From assembly GCF_021655115.1 (NCBI RefSeq), contig NZ_PPXY01000023.1, forward strand, positions 1 to 64,000: a stretch of 64,000 bases of DNA, read 5' to 3'. Shown piece by piece: positions 1 through 9,905 of the stretch. A program made the position numbers and the translations under genes. Each line of letters begins with the position of its first letter. Within the stretch, counting starts at the first letter, position 1. Source of the stretch: Clostridium sp. Cult3. Its GTDB lineage: Bacteria; Bacillota; Clostridia; Tissierellales; Tepidimicrobiaceae. The notes under the pieces are model-generated. The model was not told where the DNA came from, ran no database searches, and was given only the letters and a program-made list of their open reading frames with translations.

Positions 1-35
1 TATATTCAGAGGAATAAAAAATATATTTAATTTAA

Positions 36-69
36 TAAAATAAAAACATGAACCTGTTTTTGGTTCATG
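36..69 (-). terminator. Intrinsic terminator after pnp
   Basis: A perfect 8-bp stem (CATGAACC at 47-54 pairing with GGTTCATG at 62-69) encloses a 7-base loop. On the minus strand it is followed by a U-rich run (the complement of AAAAA at 42-46, then more A/T). It lies just past the pnp stop codon and should end the rpsO-pnp transcription unit. Positions 1-35 hold AT-rich sequence in which I see nothing else. Confidence 0.85.
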
Positions 70-72
70 CAT

Positions 73-2184
73 TTATTTCCTACTTTCATTATCCGATTTT
101 TTATTTTCCTTAGGTAAAGTAGCTTTCCTAGATAGATTGATTCTACCTTGATTATCGATATCTATTACCTTAACCAGTACTTCATCCCCAACATTTAACA
201 CATCTTCTACTTTATTTATCCTCTCATGAGCTATGTTGGAAATATGAACAAGACCTTCTTTGCCATTTAGTATTTCAACAAAAGCGCCAAAGGGCACCGT
301 TCTTACTACCTGACCTAGATAGATTTCCCCTACCTCCACATCCTTGATAACTCTATTAATTAATTCAATGGCTTTTTCTCCATTTTTGACATCATCAGCA
401 GCAATAGAAACCTTACCATCATCATCTATGTCAATTTTAACCCCTGTTTCATCAATTATCTTGTTGATCATCTTGCCACCAGGGCCAATGATATCCCTTA
501 TCTTATCAGGATGAACCTGCATAGTAAATATCCTTGGAGCATAAGGTGATAATTCTTCCCTTGGCTTAGAAATTACCTCGTTCATTTTATCTAAAATAAA
601 AAATCTAGCTTCTTTAGCTTTCGATAACGCTTCCTCTAATACGGGTCTATCGATGCCAGATATTTTTATATCCATTTGAATTGCAGTAATACCTTCTCTA
701 GTTCCAGCAACTTTAAAATCCATATCTCCCAGATGGTCTTCTAATCCCTGTATGTCTGTCAAAATAACTACTTTTTCATCGGATTTTATTAATCCCATAG
801 CAATACCTGCTACAGGAGCTTTTATAGGTACTCCTGCATCTAAGAGGGCCAATGTACTACCACAAACGCTAGCTTGAGAACTTGAACCGTTTGAACTCAG
901 TACTTCTGATACTAATCTTATAGTATAAGGAAATTCTTCCTCTCCTGGGATTACCGGCTCTAAAGCCCTTTCAGCTAATGCACCATGGCCTACTTCTCGT
1001 CTTCCTGGACCTCTTAACATCCTTGTATCTCCTACACTATAAGGCGGGAAATTGTAATGGTGCATATACCGTTTTGATTCTTCCTCGCTAATTCCATCTA
1101 TTATTTGTACATCGCTAGAAGCACCTAAGGTAGCAACAGTAAGCACCTGAGTTTGACCTCTCTTAAATAATCCTGAGCCATGGGTTCTTGGAAGCATCCC
1201 TACTTCACAGCTTATAGGTCGTATCTCACCAACTTTTCTATTATCTGGCCTTATCCCTTCTTCTAATATTAATCGCCTTACCTCTTCTTTTATAATTTCA
1301 TCTAGAACTTCATATATGTCCTTTTCATTTTCAGGATATTCTTCTATAAACTTATTTACTGTTTCTTCTTTAACTTCCTCTATATTTTCTTCTCTTTCCT
1401 GTTTTTCTACTGTTTGTATAGCTGAAACAAGTTTTTCAGACGCAAATGCCCTAACTTTGTCTTCTATTTCTTCCTCTGGTTTAAACACTTGATATTCTTG
1501 CTTTTCTTTGCCCACTTCCAATTGAATAGACTCTATAAATTTACATAATTTTTTGATTTCTTCATGAGCATACAAAATACCCTCCAACATAACTGATTCA
1601 GGTAATTCATTTGCCCCTGCTTCAACCATCATTATTGCATCTTTAGTTCCAGAAACAACTAAATGCATATCTGATCGATCTCTTTCCTCAGCAGTAGGAT
1701 TGATTACTAATCTTTCATCAATTAAGCCTACCAATACCGAGGCTGTTGGTCCATTAAATGGTATGTCAGATATAGATAAAGCTATGGAAGAACCAATCAT
1801 AGCCACAATATCAGGTGTACAATCTTGATCCACAGATAAGACAGTTGCTATAACTTGTACATCATTTCTATATCCTTCAGGGAAAAGAGGACGAATAGGT
1901 CTATCTATTAATCGTGAAGTTAGTATAGCCTTATCACTAGGTTTGCCTTCTCTCTTTATAAATCCACCTGGTATTTTACCAACAGAATATAGCTTTTCTT
2001 CAAAATCTACGCTTAGTGGGAAAAAGTCTATTCCTTCCCTTGGTTCTTTAGATGCAGTAGCCGTAACCAACACTACGGTATCTCCATATTGTAGCAAGCA
2101 TGCTCCATTAGCTTGTTCAGCAACTTTTCCAATAGTTACAGTTAGAGGTCTACCTGCTAAGTTGTATTGAAACTGCTTTTCCAT
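73..2184 (-). CDS. pnp: Polyribonucleotide nucleotidyltransferase (PNPase)
   Basis: A 703-residue phosphorolytic 3'-5' exoribonuclease that degrades RNA in the cytoplasm, usually as a ring-shaped trimer. The order is the family's: first RNase PH domain (about 1-215), a charged helical linker (about 240-310), second RNase PH domain (about 315-540), a KH domain with the GPGG loop near 567-570, and an S1 domain near 620-690 with the GAFVEI signature. Length is normal. The start ATG has a good AAGGAG site upstream. It follows rpsO, the classic arrangement, and has its own terminator downstream. The acidic insert in the linker (residues about 240-310) is rich in Glu and Lys but within family variation. 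Confidence 0.98.
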   Translation of the reverse strand: MEKQFQYNLAGRPLTVTIGKVAEQANGACLLQYGDTVVLVTATASKEPREGIDFFPLSVDFEEKLYSVGKIPGGFIKREGKPSDKAILTSRLIDRPIRPLFPEGYRNDVQVIATVLSVDQDCTPDIVAMIGSSIALSISDIPFNGPTASVLVGLIDERLVINPTAEERDRSDMHLVVSGTKDAIMMVEAGANELPESVMLEGILYAHEEIKKLCKFIESIQLEVGKEKQEYQVFKPEEEIEDKVRAFASEKLVSAIQTVEKQEREENIEEVKEETVNKFIEEYPENEKDIYEVLDEIIKEEVRRLILEEGIRPDNRKVGEIRPISCEVGMLPRTHGSGLFKRGQTQVLTVATLGASSDVQIIDGISEEESKRYMHHYNFPPYSVGDTRMLRGPGRREVGHGALAERALEPVIPGEEEFPYTIRLVSEVLSSNGSSSQASVCGSTLALLDAGVPIKAPVAGIAMGLIKSDEKVVILTDIQGLEDHLGDMDFKVAGTREGITAIQMDIKISGIDRPVLEEALSKAKEARFFILDKMNEVISKPREELSPYAPRIFTMQVHPDKIRDIIGPGGKMINKIIDETGVKIDIDDDGKVSIAADDVKNGEKAIELINRVIKDVEVGEIYLGQVVRTVPFGAFVEILNGKEGLVHISNIAHERINKVEDVLNVGDEVLVKVIDIDNQGRINLSRKATLPKENKKSDNESRK

Positions 2185-2257
2185 TTTCTCACTCCTTCAT
2201 AAGATAATTACTATTATTATAACCTATTAATCATATTAAAACACTAAATAAATCAAT

Positions 2258-2279
2258 AGAGCGGGAATGTCCCCGCTCT
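2258..2279 (-). terminator. Hairpin between rpsO and pnp, likely terminator or attenuator
   Basis: Immediately after the rpsO stop an 8-bp GC-rich stem (AGAGCGGG at 2258-2265 with CCCGCTCT at 2272-2279, 6-base loop) is followed on the minus strand by ATTGATTTATT, a modest U tract. Partial termination and read-through into pnp seem likely. A TATAAT-like hexamer (2216-2221) lies before pnp but has no convincing -35 partner. Confidence 0.65.
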
Positions 2280-2281
2280 TA

Positions 2282-2551
2282 TTAACCTCTAATTCCAAGT
2301 TTTTCAATTAAAGCACGATATCTTTCAATATCATTTTTCTGCAAGTAATTCAAAAGACCTCTTCTTTGACCTATCATTTTAAATAAACCCCTTCTTGAAT
2401 GATGGTCTTTCTTATGGGTCTTAAGATGATTAGTTAATGAGTTGATTCTGTAGGTTAAAATTGCAACTTGTACTTCTGGTGATCCAGTATCATTTTCATG
2501 CAATTTGTACTCTTCGATAATTTGAGCTTTTTGTTCCTTAGTCATTGTCAT
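2282..2551 (-). CDS. rpsO: 30S ribosomal protein S15
   Basis: An 89-residue protein of the normal S15 length, binding 16S rRNA in the platform of the small subunit. The conserved features [17 protein letters not shown] and KDHHSRRGL are present, as is the RRGLLNYL segment. The ribosome-binding site AGGAGG sits 8 bases before the ATG. It is preceded by a separate promoter candidate and a leader of about 90 bases in the gap after ribF, and is followed by a hairpin and then pnp, as in many bacteria. Confidence 0.98.
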   Translation of the reverse strand: MTMTKEQKAQIIEEYKLHENDTGSPEVQVAILTYRINSLTNHLKTHKKDHHSRRGLFKMIGQRRGLLNYLQKNDIERYRALIEKLGIRG

Positions 2552-2642
2552 CTATTTTACCTCCTCTATTATAAATTCACCAATAGCTAAGTAAATCGCC
2601 GAGGAAACGATAAACATAGCCAAAGGTAACACTACCAAAATA

Positions 2643-2671
2643 ATATTATCATATATATATTCAATTGTAAA
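2643..2671 (-). promoter_or_regulatory. Candidate sigma-A promoter and leader for rpsO
   Basis: On the minus strand TTTACA (2666-2671) and TAATAT (2643-2648) are separated by exactly 17 bases, just after the ribF stop. Transcription would start near 2636, giving a leader of roughly 85-90 bases before rpsO. The leader holds a CCTC segment able to pair with the GAGG of the ribosome-binding site, and a short GGTA/TACC hairpin. S15 is known to repress its own mRNA in several bacteria; that such control operates here is inference. Confidence 0.5.
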
Positions 2672-2673
2672 CC

Positions 2674-3594
2674 TCATTGATGAGCTTTTATATAATATAT
2701 ATCACTTTTTATTTGATCAATTAATTCTTTAGCAGAATTAAATTTTATATCATCTCGAATAAAATTAACAAATAATACCTCAATCAATTGTCCATATATA
2801 TTTTTATTAAAGTTCAAAATATGATTTTCTATTTTTAATTTATTTTCATTAAATGTAGGATTGTACCCAATATTAGTTAAGCTTAAGTACTGTTTGCTAT
2901 CTACTATGGTTATGGTTTTATATACCCCTATTTTAGGTATCACGTAGTTGTCGTCTAGTCTAATATTTGCTGTAGGATATCCTAGTTTTGTTCCCCTACT
3001 GCTTCCTTCGACTACATGGCCTAAAATAGTATAATATCGCCCTAAGAATTTGTTTGCCTTTTCTACCTGTCCTTTCATTAATAGATTTCGTATTATGGTG
3101 CTACTAACAATTTGATCTTCAATAGTAATAGGCATAACAATATTGGTTTCAAATCCCTCTTTTTTCCCTAATTCCTTTAAGTATTCACTGTTTCCCATTG
3201 CTTTATATCCAAATCTATAATCAAATCCAACCGTAATCAGTTTAGCATTTAATTTTCCAATTATTATATTTTCTACAAATTCTTCACTAGATAACTTCAT
3301 CAGACTCTCATCGAAATCTATGATATAGACAACTTCCACGCCAAGTTCTTCTAATATTTTTAATTTTTGCTCATTTGAAGTAAGGATAGGAATACTATCC
3401 CGATCGTTATTTAATATGGTTTTAGTGTGATTCCTAAATAATAGGACCCCAGGCTTTAATTTCTTATGCTTGGCTTTTTTTACAGTATCTTCTATTAAAT
3501 ATTTGTGCCCAAAATGGATCCCATCGAAATTTCCTAAGGCAACTGCTGTTTTATAGTTAGACTTTTCATCAATATTTAAATCTATAATCTCCAT
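2674..3594 (-). CDS. ribF: Bifunctional riboflavin kinase / FAD synthetase
   Basis: Makes FMN from riboflavin and FAD from FMN. The N-terminal nucleotidyltransferase part shows the ALGNFDGIHFGHKYLI signature near residues 20-35 and a TIIRNLL segment near 170. The C-terminal flavokinase domain begins near residue 185 with GRYYTILGHVVEGSSRGTKL and includes GYPTANI. About 306 residues, the normal size. I place the start at the ATG at 3594 because it lies 8 bases after the AAGG of the ribosome-binding site; an in-frame GTG/ATG pair further upstream overlaps that site. It follows truB by 10 bases. No FMN riboswitch is visible upstream. Confidence 0.96.
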   Translation of the reverse strand: MEIIDLNIDEKSNYKTAVALGNFDGIHFGHKYLIEDTVKKAKHKKLKPGVLLFRNHTKTILNNDRDSIPILTSNEQKLKILEELGVEVVYIIDFDESLMKLSSEEFVENIIIGKLNAKLITVGFDYRFGYKAMGNSEYLKELGKKEGFETNIVMPITIEDQIVSSTIIRNLLMKGQVEKANKFLGRYYTILGHVVEGSSRGTKLGYPTANIRLDDNYVIPKIGVYKTITIVDSKQYLSLTNIGYNPTFNENKLKIENHILNFNKNIYGQLIEVLFVNFIRDDIKFNSAKELIDQIKSDIYYIKAHQ

Positions 3595-3604
3595 ATTCAT
3601 CACC

Positions 3605-4498
3605 TTATATTAGAACTTTACACATCTTTATATAATATATATTATCCTTCCTAATAACCCTACCTATCCCAATAAATGTATCCTTAGAATATATTCTTAA
3701 TAACGAATTTTTATCGTATTCCCTAGTCATGTTTTTAAATAATGGAACTAAGGCACCGTTTTTCAATTTATTATAATACTTATCCTCCACCACTACCTTA
3801 TCCATATGAGTTAAAGCTTTATCCATTGGGAGAATCAACGTCTCTAACTCCTTTTCATCTAGGTTTTTTAAATAGTCAAGGCTATAGCTATCCTCTATTT
3901 TAAAATCCCCCACGCCCACTCTCATTAGGTAAGACATATGCCCATAAGTACCTAAAACCTTCCCTATATCATCACATAAAGTTCTTATGTATGTTCCCCT
4001 TGAACATTTAGTGTAGAAGATTACACTTCTATTCCCAATATTTGCTAATATTTTGATATCGTATATAAAAACCTCTCTACATGCTCTTTTAACAACTTTA
4101 CCCTCTCTAGCTAACTCATACAGTTTTTTCCCACTATACTTTAGTGCAGAATACATAGGTGGCTCCTGAAGTATCCTACCTTGAAATCCATTAAAAGCAT
4201 TGCATATCTCTTCTTTACTAACCTTTTTTGAAGAATGGTTTGTTATCATACCATCGCTATCTAGGGTATCTGTGGCAGTACCCAAACTTAATTCTCCAAC
4301 ATATTCTTTATCCATATCAAGTAAATATTCACTGATCCTAGTAGCTCTTCCAATACATAGGGGAAGAACTCCGGCTGCACTAGGATCTAAGGTCCCTGTA
4401 TGTCCAATTTTTCTTATCCCTGTAATTTTTCTCATTATGTTTACTACATCATGGGAAGTTAATCCTTTTGGTTTGAAAATATTTATTATACCGTCCAT
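3605..4498 (-). CDS. truB: tRNA pseudouridine(55) synthase
   Basis: Converts U55 in the T loop of tRNAs to pseudouridine. The 297-residue protein has the N-terminal family signature GIINIFKPKGLTSHDVV and the catalytic region GHTGTLDPSAAGVLPLC with Asp near residue 38. A later CSRGTYIRTLCDDIG segment is also typical. The C-terminal part is more divergent, as is usual in Gram-positive TruB. The ribosome-binding site AGGTGAT is 7 bases from the ATG. It follows nrnA with a few bases between and sits before ribF, the standard order. Confidence 0.97.
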   Translation of the reverse strand: MDGIINIFKPKGLTSHDVVNIMRKITGIRKIGHTGTLDPSAAGVLPLCIGRATRISEYLLDMDKEYVGELSLGTATDTLDSDGMITNHSSKKVSKEEICNAFNGFQGRILQEPPMYSALKYSGKKLYELAREGKVVKRACREVFIYDIKILANIGNRSVIFYTKCSRGTYIRTLCDDIGKVLGTYGHMSYLMRVGVGDFKIEDSYSLDYLKNLDEKELETLILPMDKALTHMDKVVVEDKYYNKLKNGALVPLFKNMTREYDKNSLLRIYSKDTFIGIGRVIRKDNIYYIKMCKVLI

Positions 4499-4502
4499 AT
4501 GA

Positions 4503-5477
4503 TCACCTAAAAGAATTTATTATTTCATCAAGAATAGAATCTTTTGCCTCATTTATTGTTCCGTAAATAGTGCAACCAGCAGCTCTTTTATGTCCACCAC
4601 CATCAAACTTAACACACACTTCTGAAACATCTATCATCTTTTTACTTCTCAAGCTAACTTTAATTTCATCATTCTTCATTTCCTTTAATAGACATGCAAT
4701 TTCTATAGAATCTATATCTCGAATAAAAGATACTATACCTTCTGTATCCTCTAAACTTGCATTATTAGATTTGAGCATTTGTTGGGTTACAGAAACAATA
4801 CCTACTTTTCCATCTAAAAATAACTCCAAGCTGTTTAAAGAATCTATAAATAAGTTTGTTCTCTCAAGGCTCCTACTTTGATATAAGTTGATATTAATAT
4901 GGTTTATATCAATTCCAGTTTTGATTAAATCTGCAGCAATTAAATGGGTTGAATATGTGGTATTGCTATACATAAAACTTCCAGTATCCGTGCTTATAGC
5001 TGTATATAAACAAGTTGCAATATCCTTATCTATAGGTATTCCAGCGTCCTTAATCAATTCATAGATTATTTCTCCTGTAGCACCAGCTGAAGGAGATACT
5101 ATATTAATATGACCATAGTTATTATTAGAAATATGATGGTCTATATTGATAATATTTTTAGCCTGTAGGGCAAATTGTTTACCTATACCTAGCCTTTCTA
5201 GGTCACTACTGTCTAAAGCGATAAATGTATCAATATTCTCCTCAATATCGTATTCCCTAATCATTTCTATATTTGGTAAAAACCAATAATTTTTAGGAAT
5301 GTCATCTACCTTGATAACTTTAACATCTTTATCTATCTTTCTTAAGGCCATCCCTAAAGCTAATGTAGAGCCTATATTATCACCATCTGGTTGTACATGG
5401 GAAGCAATGTATATATTCTTAGATTTTCGAATAACATCAATTACTTCATTTATTGAACTTTTAAAGGAATTAGTCAT
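4503..5477 (-). CDS. nrnA: DHH-family oligoribonuclease / pAp phosphatase (NrnA)
   Basis: A 324-residue DHH/DHHA1 phosphoesterase that degrades nano-RNAs and dephosphorylates pAp in relatives. Visible motifs are HVQPDGDNIGS near residue 28 (usual form HxxPDGDAxGS, so Ala to Asn at one position), ALDSSD near 88, the NIDHHIS triad near 115 and the C-terminal FDGGGHKRAAGC nucleotide-binding loop near 290. Two domains joined by a short linker, normal length. Its start overlaps the end of rbfA by a few bases, consistent with translational coupling. Position between rbfA and truB is the conserved one. Confidence 0.94.
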   Translation of the reverse strand: MTNSFKSSINEVIDVIRKSKNIYIASHVQPDGDNIGSTLALGMALRKIDKDVKVIKVDDIPKNYWFLPNIEMIREYDIEENIDTFIALDSSDLERLGIGKQFALQAKNIINIDHHISNNNYGHINIVSPSAGATGEIIYELIKDAGIPIDKDIATCLYTAISTDTGSFMYSNTTYSTHLIAADLIKTGIDINHININLYQSRSLERTNLFIDSLNSLELFLDGKVGIVSVTQQMLKSNNASLEDTEGIVSFIRDIDSIEIACLLKEMKNDEIKVSLRSKKMIDVSEVCVKFDGGGHKRAAGCTIYGTINEAKDSILDEIINSFR

Positions 5478-5847
5478 CGGAATTTCTCCTCTTCTCTTTG
5501 TCTTCCTTATTTACTTTATCGATTAATTTTGACATGTATATTCCCCGTTCAATAGATTCATCTAGATGAAATATAGGCTCTGGCACGTACCTTAAATCTA
5601 CTCTATTTCCAATTTCCTTCCGAATGAATCCTTTAGCACTTTCTAAACCCTCTAATGTATCTTCCTTATTTTTTTCATCTCCTAATACAGATACATATAT
5701 ATTTGCAAAACTTAAATCTCTAGTAACTTCAACCTTTGTTACGGTAATCATAGGATTTATGCGTGGATCCTTAATTTCCGTTGTAAGCAATTCTGATACG
5801 GTCTTTCTAACTTCTTCAGATATCCTATTAATCCTTTTTATATCCAT
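5470..5847 (-). CDS. rbfA: 30S ribosome-binding factor A
   Basis: A 125-residue single-KH-domain protein that binds immature 30S subunits during 16S rRNA maturation. The sequence shows the family pattern RINRISEEVRKTVSELL, then KDPRI, VTRDLSFANIYVSVLG and LRYVPEPIFHLDESIERG. I use the ATG at 5847, which lies 8 bases after AAGGAG; a GTG three codons upstream overlaps that site and is unlikely. The last residues are a charged tail. It directly follows infB; the ylxP gene often found between them is missing here. Confidence 0.96.
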   Translation of the reverse strand: MDIKRINRISEEVRKTVSELLTTEIKDPRINPMITVTKVEVTRDLSFANIYVSVLGDEKNKEDTLEGLESAKGFIRKEIGNRVDLRYVPEPIFHLDESIERGIYMSKLIDKVNKEDKEKRRNSDD

Positions 5848-5862
5848 GGAATGCACTCCTTA

Positions 5863-7881
5863 CTATTCTACTTCTTTCAATATATATGCTTCTAAAACAT
5901 CTCCCTCTTTTATATCATTATAGTTTTCAAGGCCTAAACCGCCTTCATAACCAGTTAACACTTCCCTTACATCATCTTTAAATCTTTTTAATGATGATAC
6001 ACTGCCTTCAAATATTACAATATCATCCCTTAATAGTCGTATATTACTATTTCTAGTGATTTTTCCATCTTGAACATAGATACCAGCTACAGTACCAGCA
6101 TTTGGAACTTTAAATGTGGCTCTAACCTGAGCTCTCCCTATAACTTGTTCTACATATTTTGGTTCTAACATACCCTTAATAGCAGCTTCAATATCAGCAA
6201 TAGCATCATATATAACTCTATAAGTTCTAACATCAACTTTCTCTTCTTTGGCTATATCTAGAGCATTTAGCGTTGGTCTTACATTAAATCCAATAATTAT
6301 TGCATTGGATGCAGCTGCTAACATAATATCAGTTTCCGTAATGCCTCCAACTCCTCCATGGATGATATTAACTTTTACCTCTTCGTTTTCCAACTTTTCA
6401 AGAGATTGCCTAATTGCATCTATAGTCCCTCTCACATCAGTTTTTATAATAATATTTAACTCTTTTATTTCTCCTAATTGTATTTTTTCAAATAGATCGT
6501 CTAAAGACACTTTTTGTGTAGATTTTAGTTGTTCCTCCCTATCTAGCTCCTTTTTCCTCTCTGCATAGGTTCTCGCAGTTTTCTCGTCTTCTACCGCATA
6601 GAGAACGTCCCCAGATAGAGGTACTTCAGACAAACCCAAAATCATTACAGGAATAGAAGGACCTGCTTTTTTTACATTTTTACCTTTATCATCAAACATG
6701 GCTCTTATCCTACCACTTGCACTTCCACAAACTACCATATCCCCTACTCTTAGAGTTCCTTTTTGAACTAATACTGTTGCTACTGGCCCTCTTCCCTTAT
6801 CTAATTGAGCTTCAACGACTGTGCCTACTGCCTTTCTATCAGGATTAGCCATCAGTTCTTGCATTTCTGCTACAAGCAATATCATTTCTAACAGATCATC
6901 AATACCTTCTTTTCTCAATGCAGAAACAGGTACATTAACCGTATCTCCACCCCATTCTTCTGCTACTAACCCATATTCTACTAATTCTTGTCTTATTCTA
7001 TCTATATTGGCATCTGGTTTATCTATTTTGTTTATTGCTACAATAATAGGTACGTTGGCAGCCTTAGCATGATTAATTGCTTCCACTGTTTGTGGCATAA
7101 CACCATCATCTGCTGCAACAACAAGTACAGCTATATCTGTAACTTGAGTGCCCCTAGCTCTCATAGAGGTAAAGGCCTCATGACCAGGAGTATCTAAGAA
7201 TACTATTTTTTCTCCTTTAACGTTAACAATAGAGGCACCAATATGTTGTGTTATCCCTCCAGCTTCTTGCTTAGTAACATGGGTTTTTCTAATAGCATCT
7301 AGTAATGATGTTTTACCATGATCTACATGGCCCATAACTGTAACTACCGGTGGCCTAGGTTTCAAATCTTCAGGATCATCTTCATAATCTAAGTCAAATT
7401 CATCCTCTTCCTCTAATGGTTCGAATTTAACAACCTCAAATCCAAATTCTTCTCCTATAATACTCGCTGTATCAAAATCTATAGATTGATTTTGACTAGC
7501 CATTACTCCCAAACCTATTAATTTAGTTATCAATTCTGCTGAACTTATGCCCATTTGATCAGCCAAATCCTTAACTACTATTGTATCTTCTATTTCTATT
7601 GTTGTTTTTTCTACTTCTCCATTTATATTTTCCTTGATTTCATTTTTGTTATCCATTTTCATCTTGTCTTCTTTTTTAGCTTTTTCCTTTCCATTATTTT
7701 TTATCTCGTCTTCTTTTTGCATTTCTCCTATAAAAAGTTCTTTAACGGTTTCTGCCTCACTATTTTCTATTGTAGTCATATGACTATTAACATCTAATCC
7801 CATCTCATTCATTATATCCATTAGTTCCTTACTAGTTATTTTAAGTTCTTTTGCCAACTCATATACTCTAATTTTTGTCAA
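5863..7881 (-). CDS. infB: Translation initiation factor IF-2
   Basis: GTPase that brings initiator tRNA to the 30S subunit. N-terminal IF2-N subdomain ([17 protein letters not shown]), a short lysine/glutamate-rich linker, a second IF2-N region near residue 110, then the G domain with [19 protein letters not shown] and NKIDKP, followed by domains II to IV. About 672 residues, at the short end of the family because the linker is small. The likely start is a TTG ([11 protein letters not shown]) six bases after GGGGGTG; the longer reading begins inside that site. It is downstream of ylxR, with the usual ylxQ gene absent. Confidence 0.97.
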   Translation of the reverse strand: MTKIRVYELAKELKITSKELMDIMNEMGLDVNSHMTTIENSEAETVKELFIGEMQKEDEIKNNGKEKAKKEDKMKMDNKNEIKENINGEVEKTTIEIEDTIVVKDLADQMGISSAELITKLIGLGVMASQNQSIDFDTASIIGEEFGFEVVKFEPLEEEDEFDLDYEDDPEDLKPRPPVVTVMGHVDHGKTSLLDAIRKTHVTKQEAGGITQHIGASIVNVKGEKIVFLDTPGHEAFTSMRARGTQVTDIAVLVVAADDGVMPQTVEAINHAKAANVPIIVAINKIDKPDANIDRIRQELVEYGLVAEEWGGDTVNVPVSALRKEGIDDLLEMILLVAEMQELMANPDRKAVGTVVEAQLDKGRGPVATVLVQKGTLRVGDMVVCGSASGRIRAMFDDKGKNVKKAGPSIPVMILGLSEVPLSGDVLYAVEDEKTARTYAERKKELDREEQLKSTQKVSLDDLFEKIQLGEIKELNIIIKTDVRGTIDAIRQSLEKLENEEVKVNIIHGGVGGITETDIMLAAASNAIIIGFNVRPTLNALDIAKEEKVDVRTYRVIYDAIADIEAAIKGMLEPKYVEQVIGRAQVRATFKVPNAGTVAGIYVQDGKITRNSNIRLLRDDIVIFEGSVSSLKRFKDDVREVLTGYEGGLGLENYNDIKEGDVLEAYILKEVE

Positions 7882-7925
7882 ACTATACACCCCCAATGTT
7901 TTTACAGGTGATGATTGATATTGCT

Positions 7926-8195
7926 TTATTTAGAATCAATTATTGCATCCTTTAATTTGTTATATATTTCATCTGGTATATCTATTTCCAGTGTTCTAGC
8001 AAGTCTTTTATTCTTTATTACCCTTGCTAAGCAATCTTCATCTGAACAAATATATGCTCCCCTACCATTCATCTTACCTGTCAAATCCACCTCTATGTGA
8101 CCATCTCTGTCCTTAACAATTCTAATTAGCTCCTTTTTAGGTCTGTTTTGGTCACAAGCTATACATCTTCTCATGGGTATTTTCTTTTTTTTCAA
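7926..8195 (-). CDS. ylxR: YlxR family RNA-binding protein (RNase P modulator RnpM)
   Basis: An 89-residue basic protein with the DUF448 pattern: [19 protein letters not shown], then [14 protein letters not shown] and [13 protein letters not shown]. The GRGAY motif is the family hallmark. Work in B. subtilis links YlxR (RnpM) to modulation of RNase P; that role here is by family. It lies between nusA and infB as expected. Its usual partner ylxQ, an L7Ae-like protein, is not in the 44 bases that separate it from the infB start. Confidence 0.93.
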   Translation of the reverse strand: MKKKKIPMRRCIACDQNRPKKELIRIVKDRDGHIEVDLTGKMNGRGAYICSDEDCLARVIKNKRLARTLEIDIPDEIYNKLKDAIIDSK

Positions 8196-8213
8196 ATTAT
8201 CACCTCACTATCT

Positions 8214-9263
8214 CTATGAAATCAATCCTTCTTCATATTGACTTTCACTTTTTATATCTATTTTCCAATTGGTAAGCTTTGCAGCTAATCTTGCATTTTG
8301 ACCTTCCTTACCAATAGCTAGTGATAATTGATAATCTGGTACTACAACTAGTGCAGATTTTTCCTTCTCGTTTGCTTCAACTTTTATTACCTTAGAAGGA
8401 CTTAAACTATTCGCAATAAATTCCTCAATGTTTTTACTCCAGATTATAATGTCGATTTTTTCACCACTTAATTCATCAACAATAGCTTTTACCCTACTTC
8501 CTTTAAATCCAACGCATGCCCCAACCGGATCTACATTCGGATCCTTTGAAAAAACGGCAATCTTAGTTCGTGAACCTGCTTCTCTAGATATTGCATATAC
8601 ATCTACCACGCCTTCATGTATCTCTGGCACTTCTAGTTCGAATAGTCTTTTAACCAGCCCAGGATGAGATCTAGAGAGAATAATCTGCGGCCCTTTTGTG
8701 GTCTTTTTAACTTCTAATATATATAGCTTTAGCCTGTCACCTTGCTTATATACTTCTCCTTCTATTTGTTCTGTTGGTGGCAATATGCCTTCAGTTTTAC
8801 CTAGATCTATATAGACATTATTTTTGCTTATCCTCTGTATCATACCAGTTATTATCTCATTTTCTCTATTAATAAACTCATCATATATTACATCTCTTTC
8901 TGCGTCCTTTATCCTTTGTATTACTACCTGCTTAGCCGTTTGTGCTGCTATCCTTCCAAAATTTTTTGGTGTTATTTCTATGTTTACTACATCTCCTAAC
9001 TGATACTTTTCATCAATTTCTTTAGCTTCTTCTACATTTATCTCCATTAGATCATCTTCCACATCTTCGACTACTGCTTTCTTTGCATATACTTTAACTG
9101 ATCCAAAGTTTTTGTCTATTTCAACTTCTACATTTTGCGATGATCCAAAGTTTTTCTTATAGCTAGAAATAAGTGCAGATTCTAAAGCTTCGAAGATTAC
9201 CTCTTTTGATATTCCCTTTTCTTCTTCTATCTCTTCAAGGGCTTCAATAAACTCTGCATTCAT
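8214..9263 (-). CDS. nusA: Transcription termination/antitermination factor NusA
   Basis: A 349-residue RNA polymerase-associated factor. It shows an N-terminal polymerase-binding domain (about 1-125), an S1 domain (about 132-200, GMIQRISKNNVYIDLGKTEGILP), KH1 (about 225-280, DPVGACVGFKGSRVKAIVDEL) and KH2 (about 295-345, LAIGKEGQNARLAAKLTNWKIDI). It lacks the C-terminal acidic repeats of the E. coli protein, as normal for Firmicutes. The spacing to rimP is 15 bases. Confidence 0.97.
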   Translation of the reverse strand: MNAEFIEALEEIEEEKGISKEVIFEALESALISSYKKNFGSSQNVEVEIDKNFGSVKVYAKKAVVEDVEDDLMEINVEEAKEIDEKYQLGDVVNIEITPKNFGRIAAQTAKQVVIQRIKDAERDVIYDEFINRENEIITGMIQRISKNNVYIDLGKTEGILPPTEQIEGEVYKQGDRLKLYILEVKKTTKGPQIILSRSHPGLVKRLFELEVPEIHEGVVDVYAISREAGSRTKIAVFSKDPNVDPVGACVGFKGSRVKAIVDELSGEKIDIIIWSKNIEEFIANSLSPSKVIKVEANEKEKSALVVVPDYQLSLAIGKEGQNARLAAKLTNWKIDIKSESQYEEGLIS

Positions 9264-9278
9264 TAACTTAACCCTCCC

Positions 9279-9743
9279 TTAAAATTTAACCGATAATTTA
9301 ATATTTGAGATAGCATCTCTTTGAATTGCCCTTTCTTCTTGGTTCTCTTCCTTGATAGTAATATCTTCTTGGCTAAAACCTATTAACTGACCAGAATATT
9401 TCTTCTTACCATCTATATTTCTATATAAGCTTATCTCTATATCTTTTCCAATGTTTCTATTTAAATCTTTATCTGTTTTTAAAGGTCTATCTAGTCCTGG
9501 AGATGAAACCTCTAAATAATAGCTATCCTGTATAGGATCTAATTCATCTAATTTATTTCCTAGCACTTCGCTAACCTTTTGACAGTCATCAATAGTTATC
9601 CCTTCAGCTTTACCTATGAAAAACCTTAAAAATTGTTCCCCATTTTCTTTTACAAATTCTATATCTACCAAGTCATATCCTAAATCTTCTACTATAGGCT
9701 CGCAATGCTCTCCGATAAGTTTGATAATATTCCTTCTATTCAA
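9279..9743 (-). CDS. rimP: Ribosome maturation factor RimP
   Basis: A 154-residue protein needed for 30S assembly. It has the family signature YDLVDIEFVKENGEQFLRFFI, followed by the IDDCQKVSEVLGNKLDE and SSPGLDRPLKTDKDL segments. The start codon is TTG (complement of CAA at 9741-9743), supported by an excellent GGAGGTGAT site 7 bases upstream. It is the first gene of the rimP-nusA-ylxR-infB-rbfA-nrnA-truB-ribF unit, behind the polC terminator and a promoter candidate. Confidence 0.95.
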   Translation of the reverse strand: MNRRNIIKLIGEHCEPIVEDLGYDLVDIEFVKENGEQFLRFFIGKAEGITIDDCQKVSEVLGNKLDELDPIQDSYYLEVSSPGLDRPLKTDKDLNRNIGKDIEISLYRNIDGKKKYSGQLIGFSQEDITIKEENQEERAIQRDAISNIKLSVKF

Positions 9744-9788
9744 AGTATCACCTCCGCAAATTATATCTATTTTTTGTAATGGTATTTA

Positions 9789-9817
9789 TAAATATACCTA
9801 TTATATGGGCTAATCAA
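9789..9817 (-). promoter_or_regulatory. Candidate promoter for the rimP-nusA-infB operon
   Basis: On the minus strand TTGATT (9812-9817) precedes an A/T-rich -10 region. Reading TATTTA at 9789-9794 gives a 17-base spacer; reading TATATT gives 15. It is located just after the polC terminator and about 45 bases before the rimP start, which is where a new promoter is expected. The -10 match is only moderate. Confidence 0.4.
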
Positions 9818-9845
9818 ACAAATTAAGAGTGGGATGGCCCACTCT
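9815..9845 (-). terminator. Intrinsic terminator after polC
   Basis: The stem AGAGTGGG (9826-9833) pairs perfectly with CCCACTCT (9838-9845) around a 4-base loop. On the minus strand it is followed by TAATTTGTTTG, a U-rich tract. It lies about 60 bases past the polC stop and separates the uppS-to-polC unit from rimP. Confidence 0.8.
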
Positions 9846-9905
9846 CTTAAGTACAATTAACCTGTTGTTGTTATCACTACAATTATATCATATAGTTAGA
9901 AAAAA

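Noticed and set aside
3595-3610. FMN riboswitch upstream of ribF
   Set aside because: Only a 10-base gap separates truB and ribF, so there is no room for a riboswitch.
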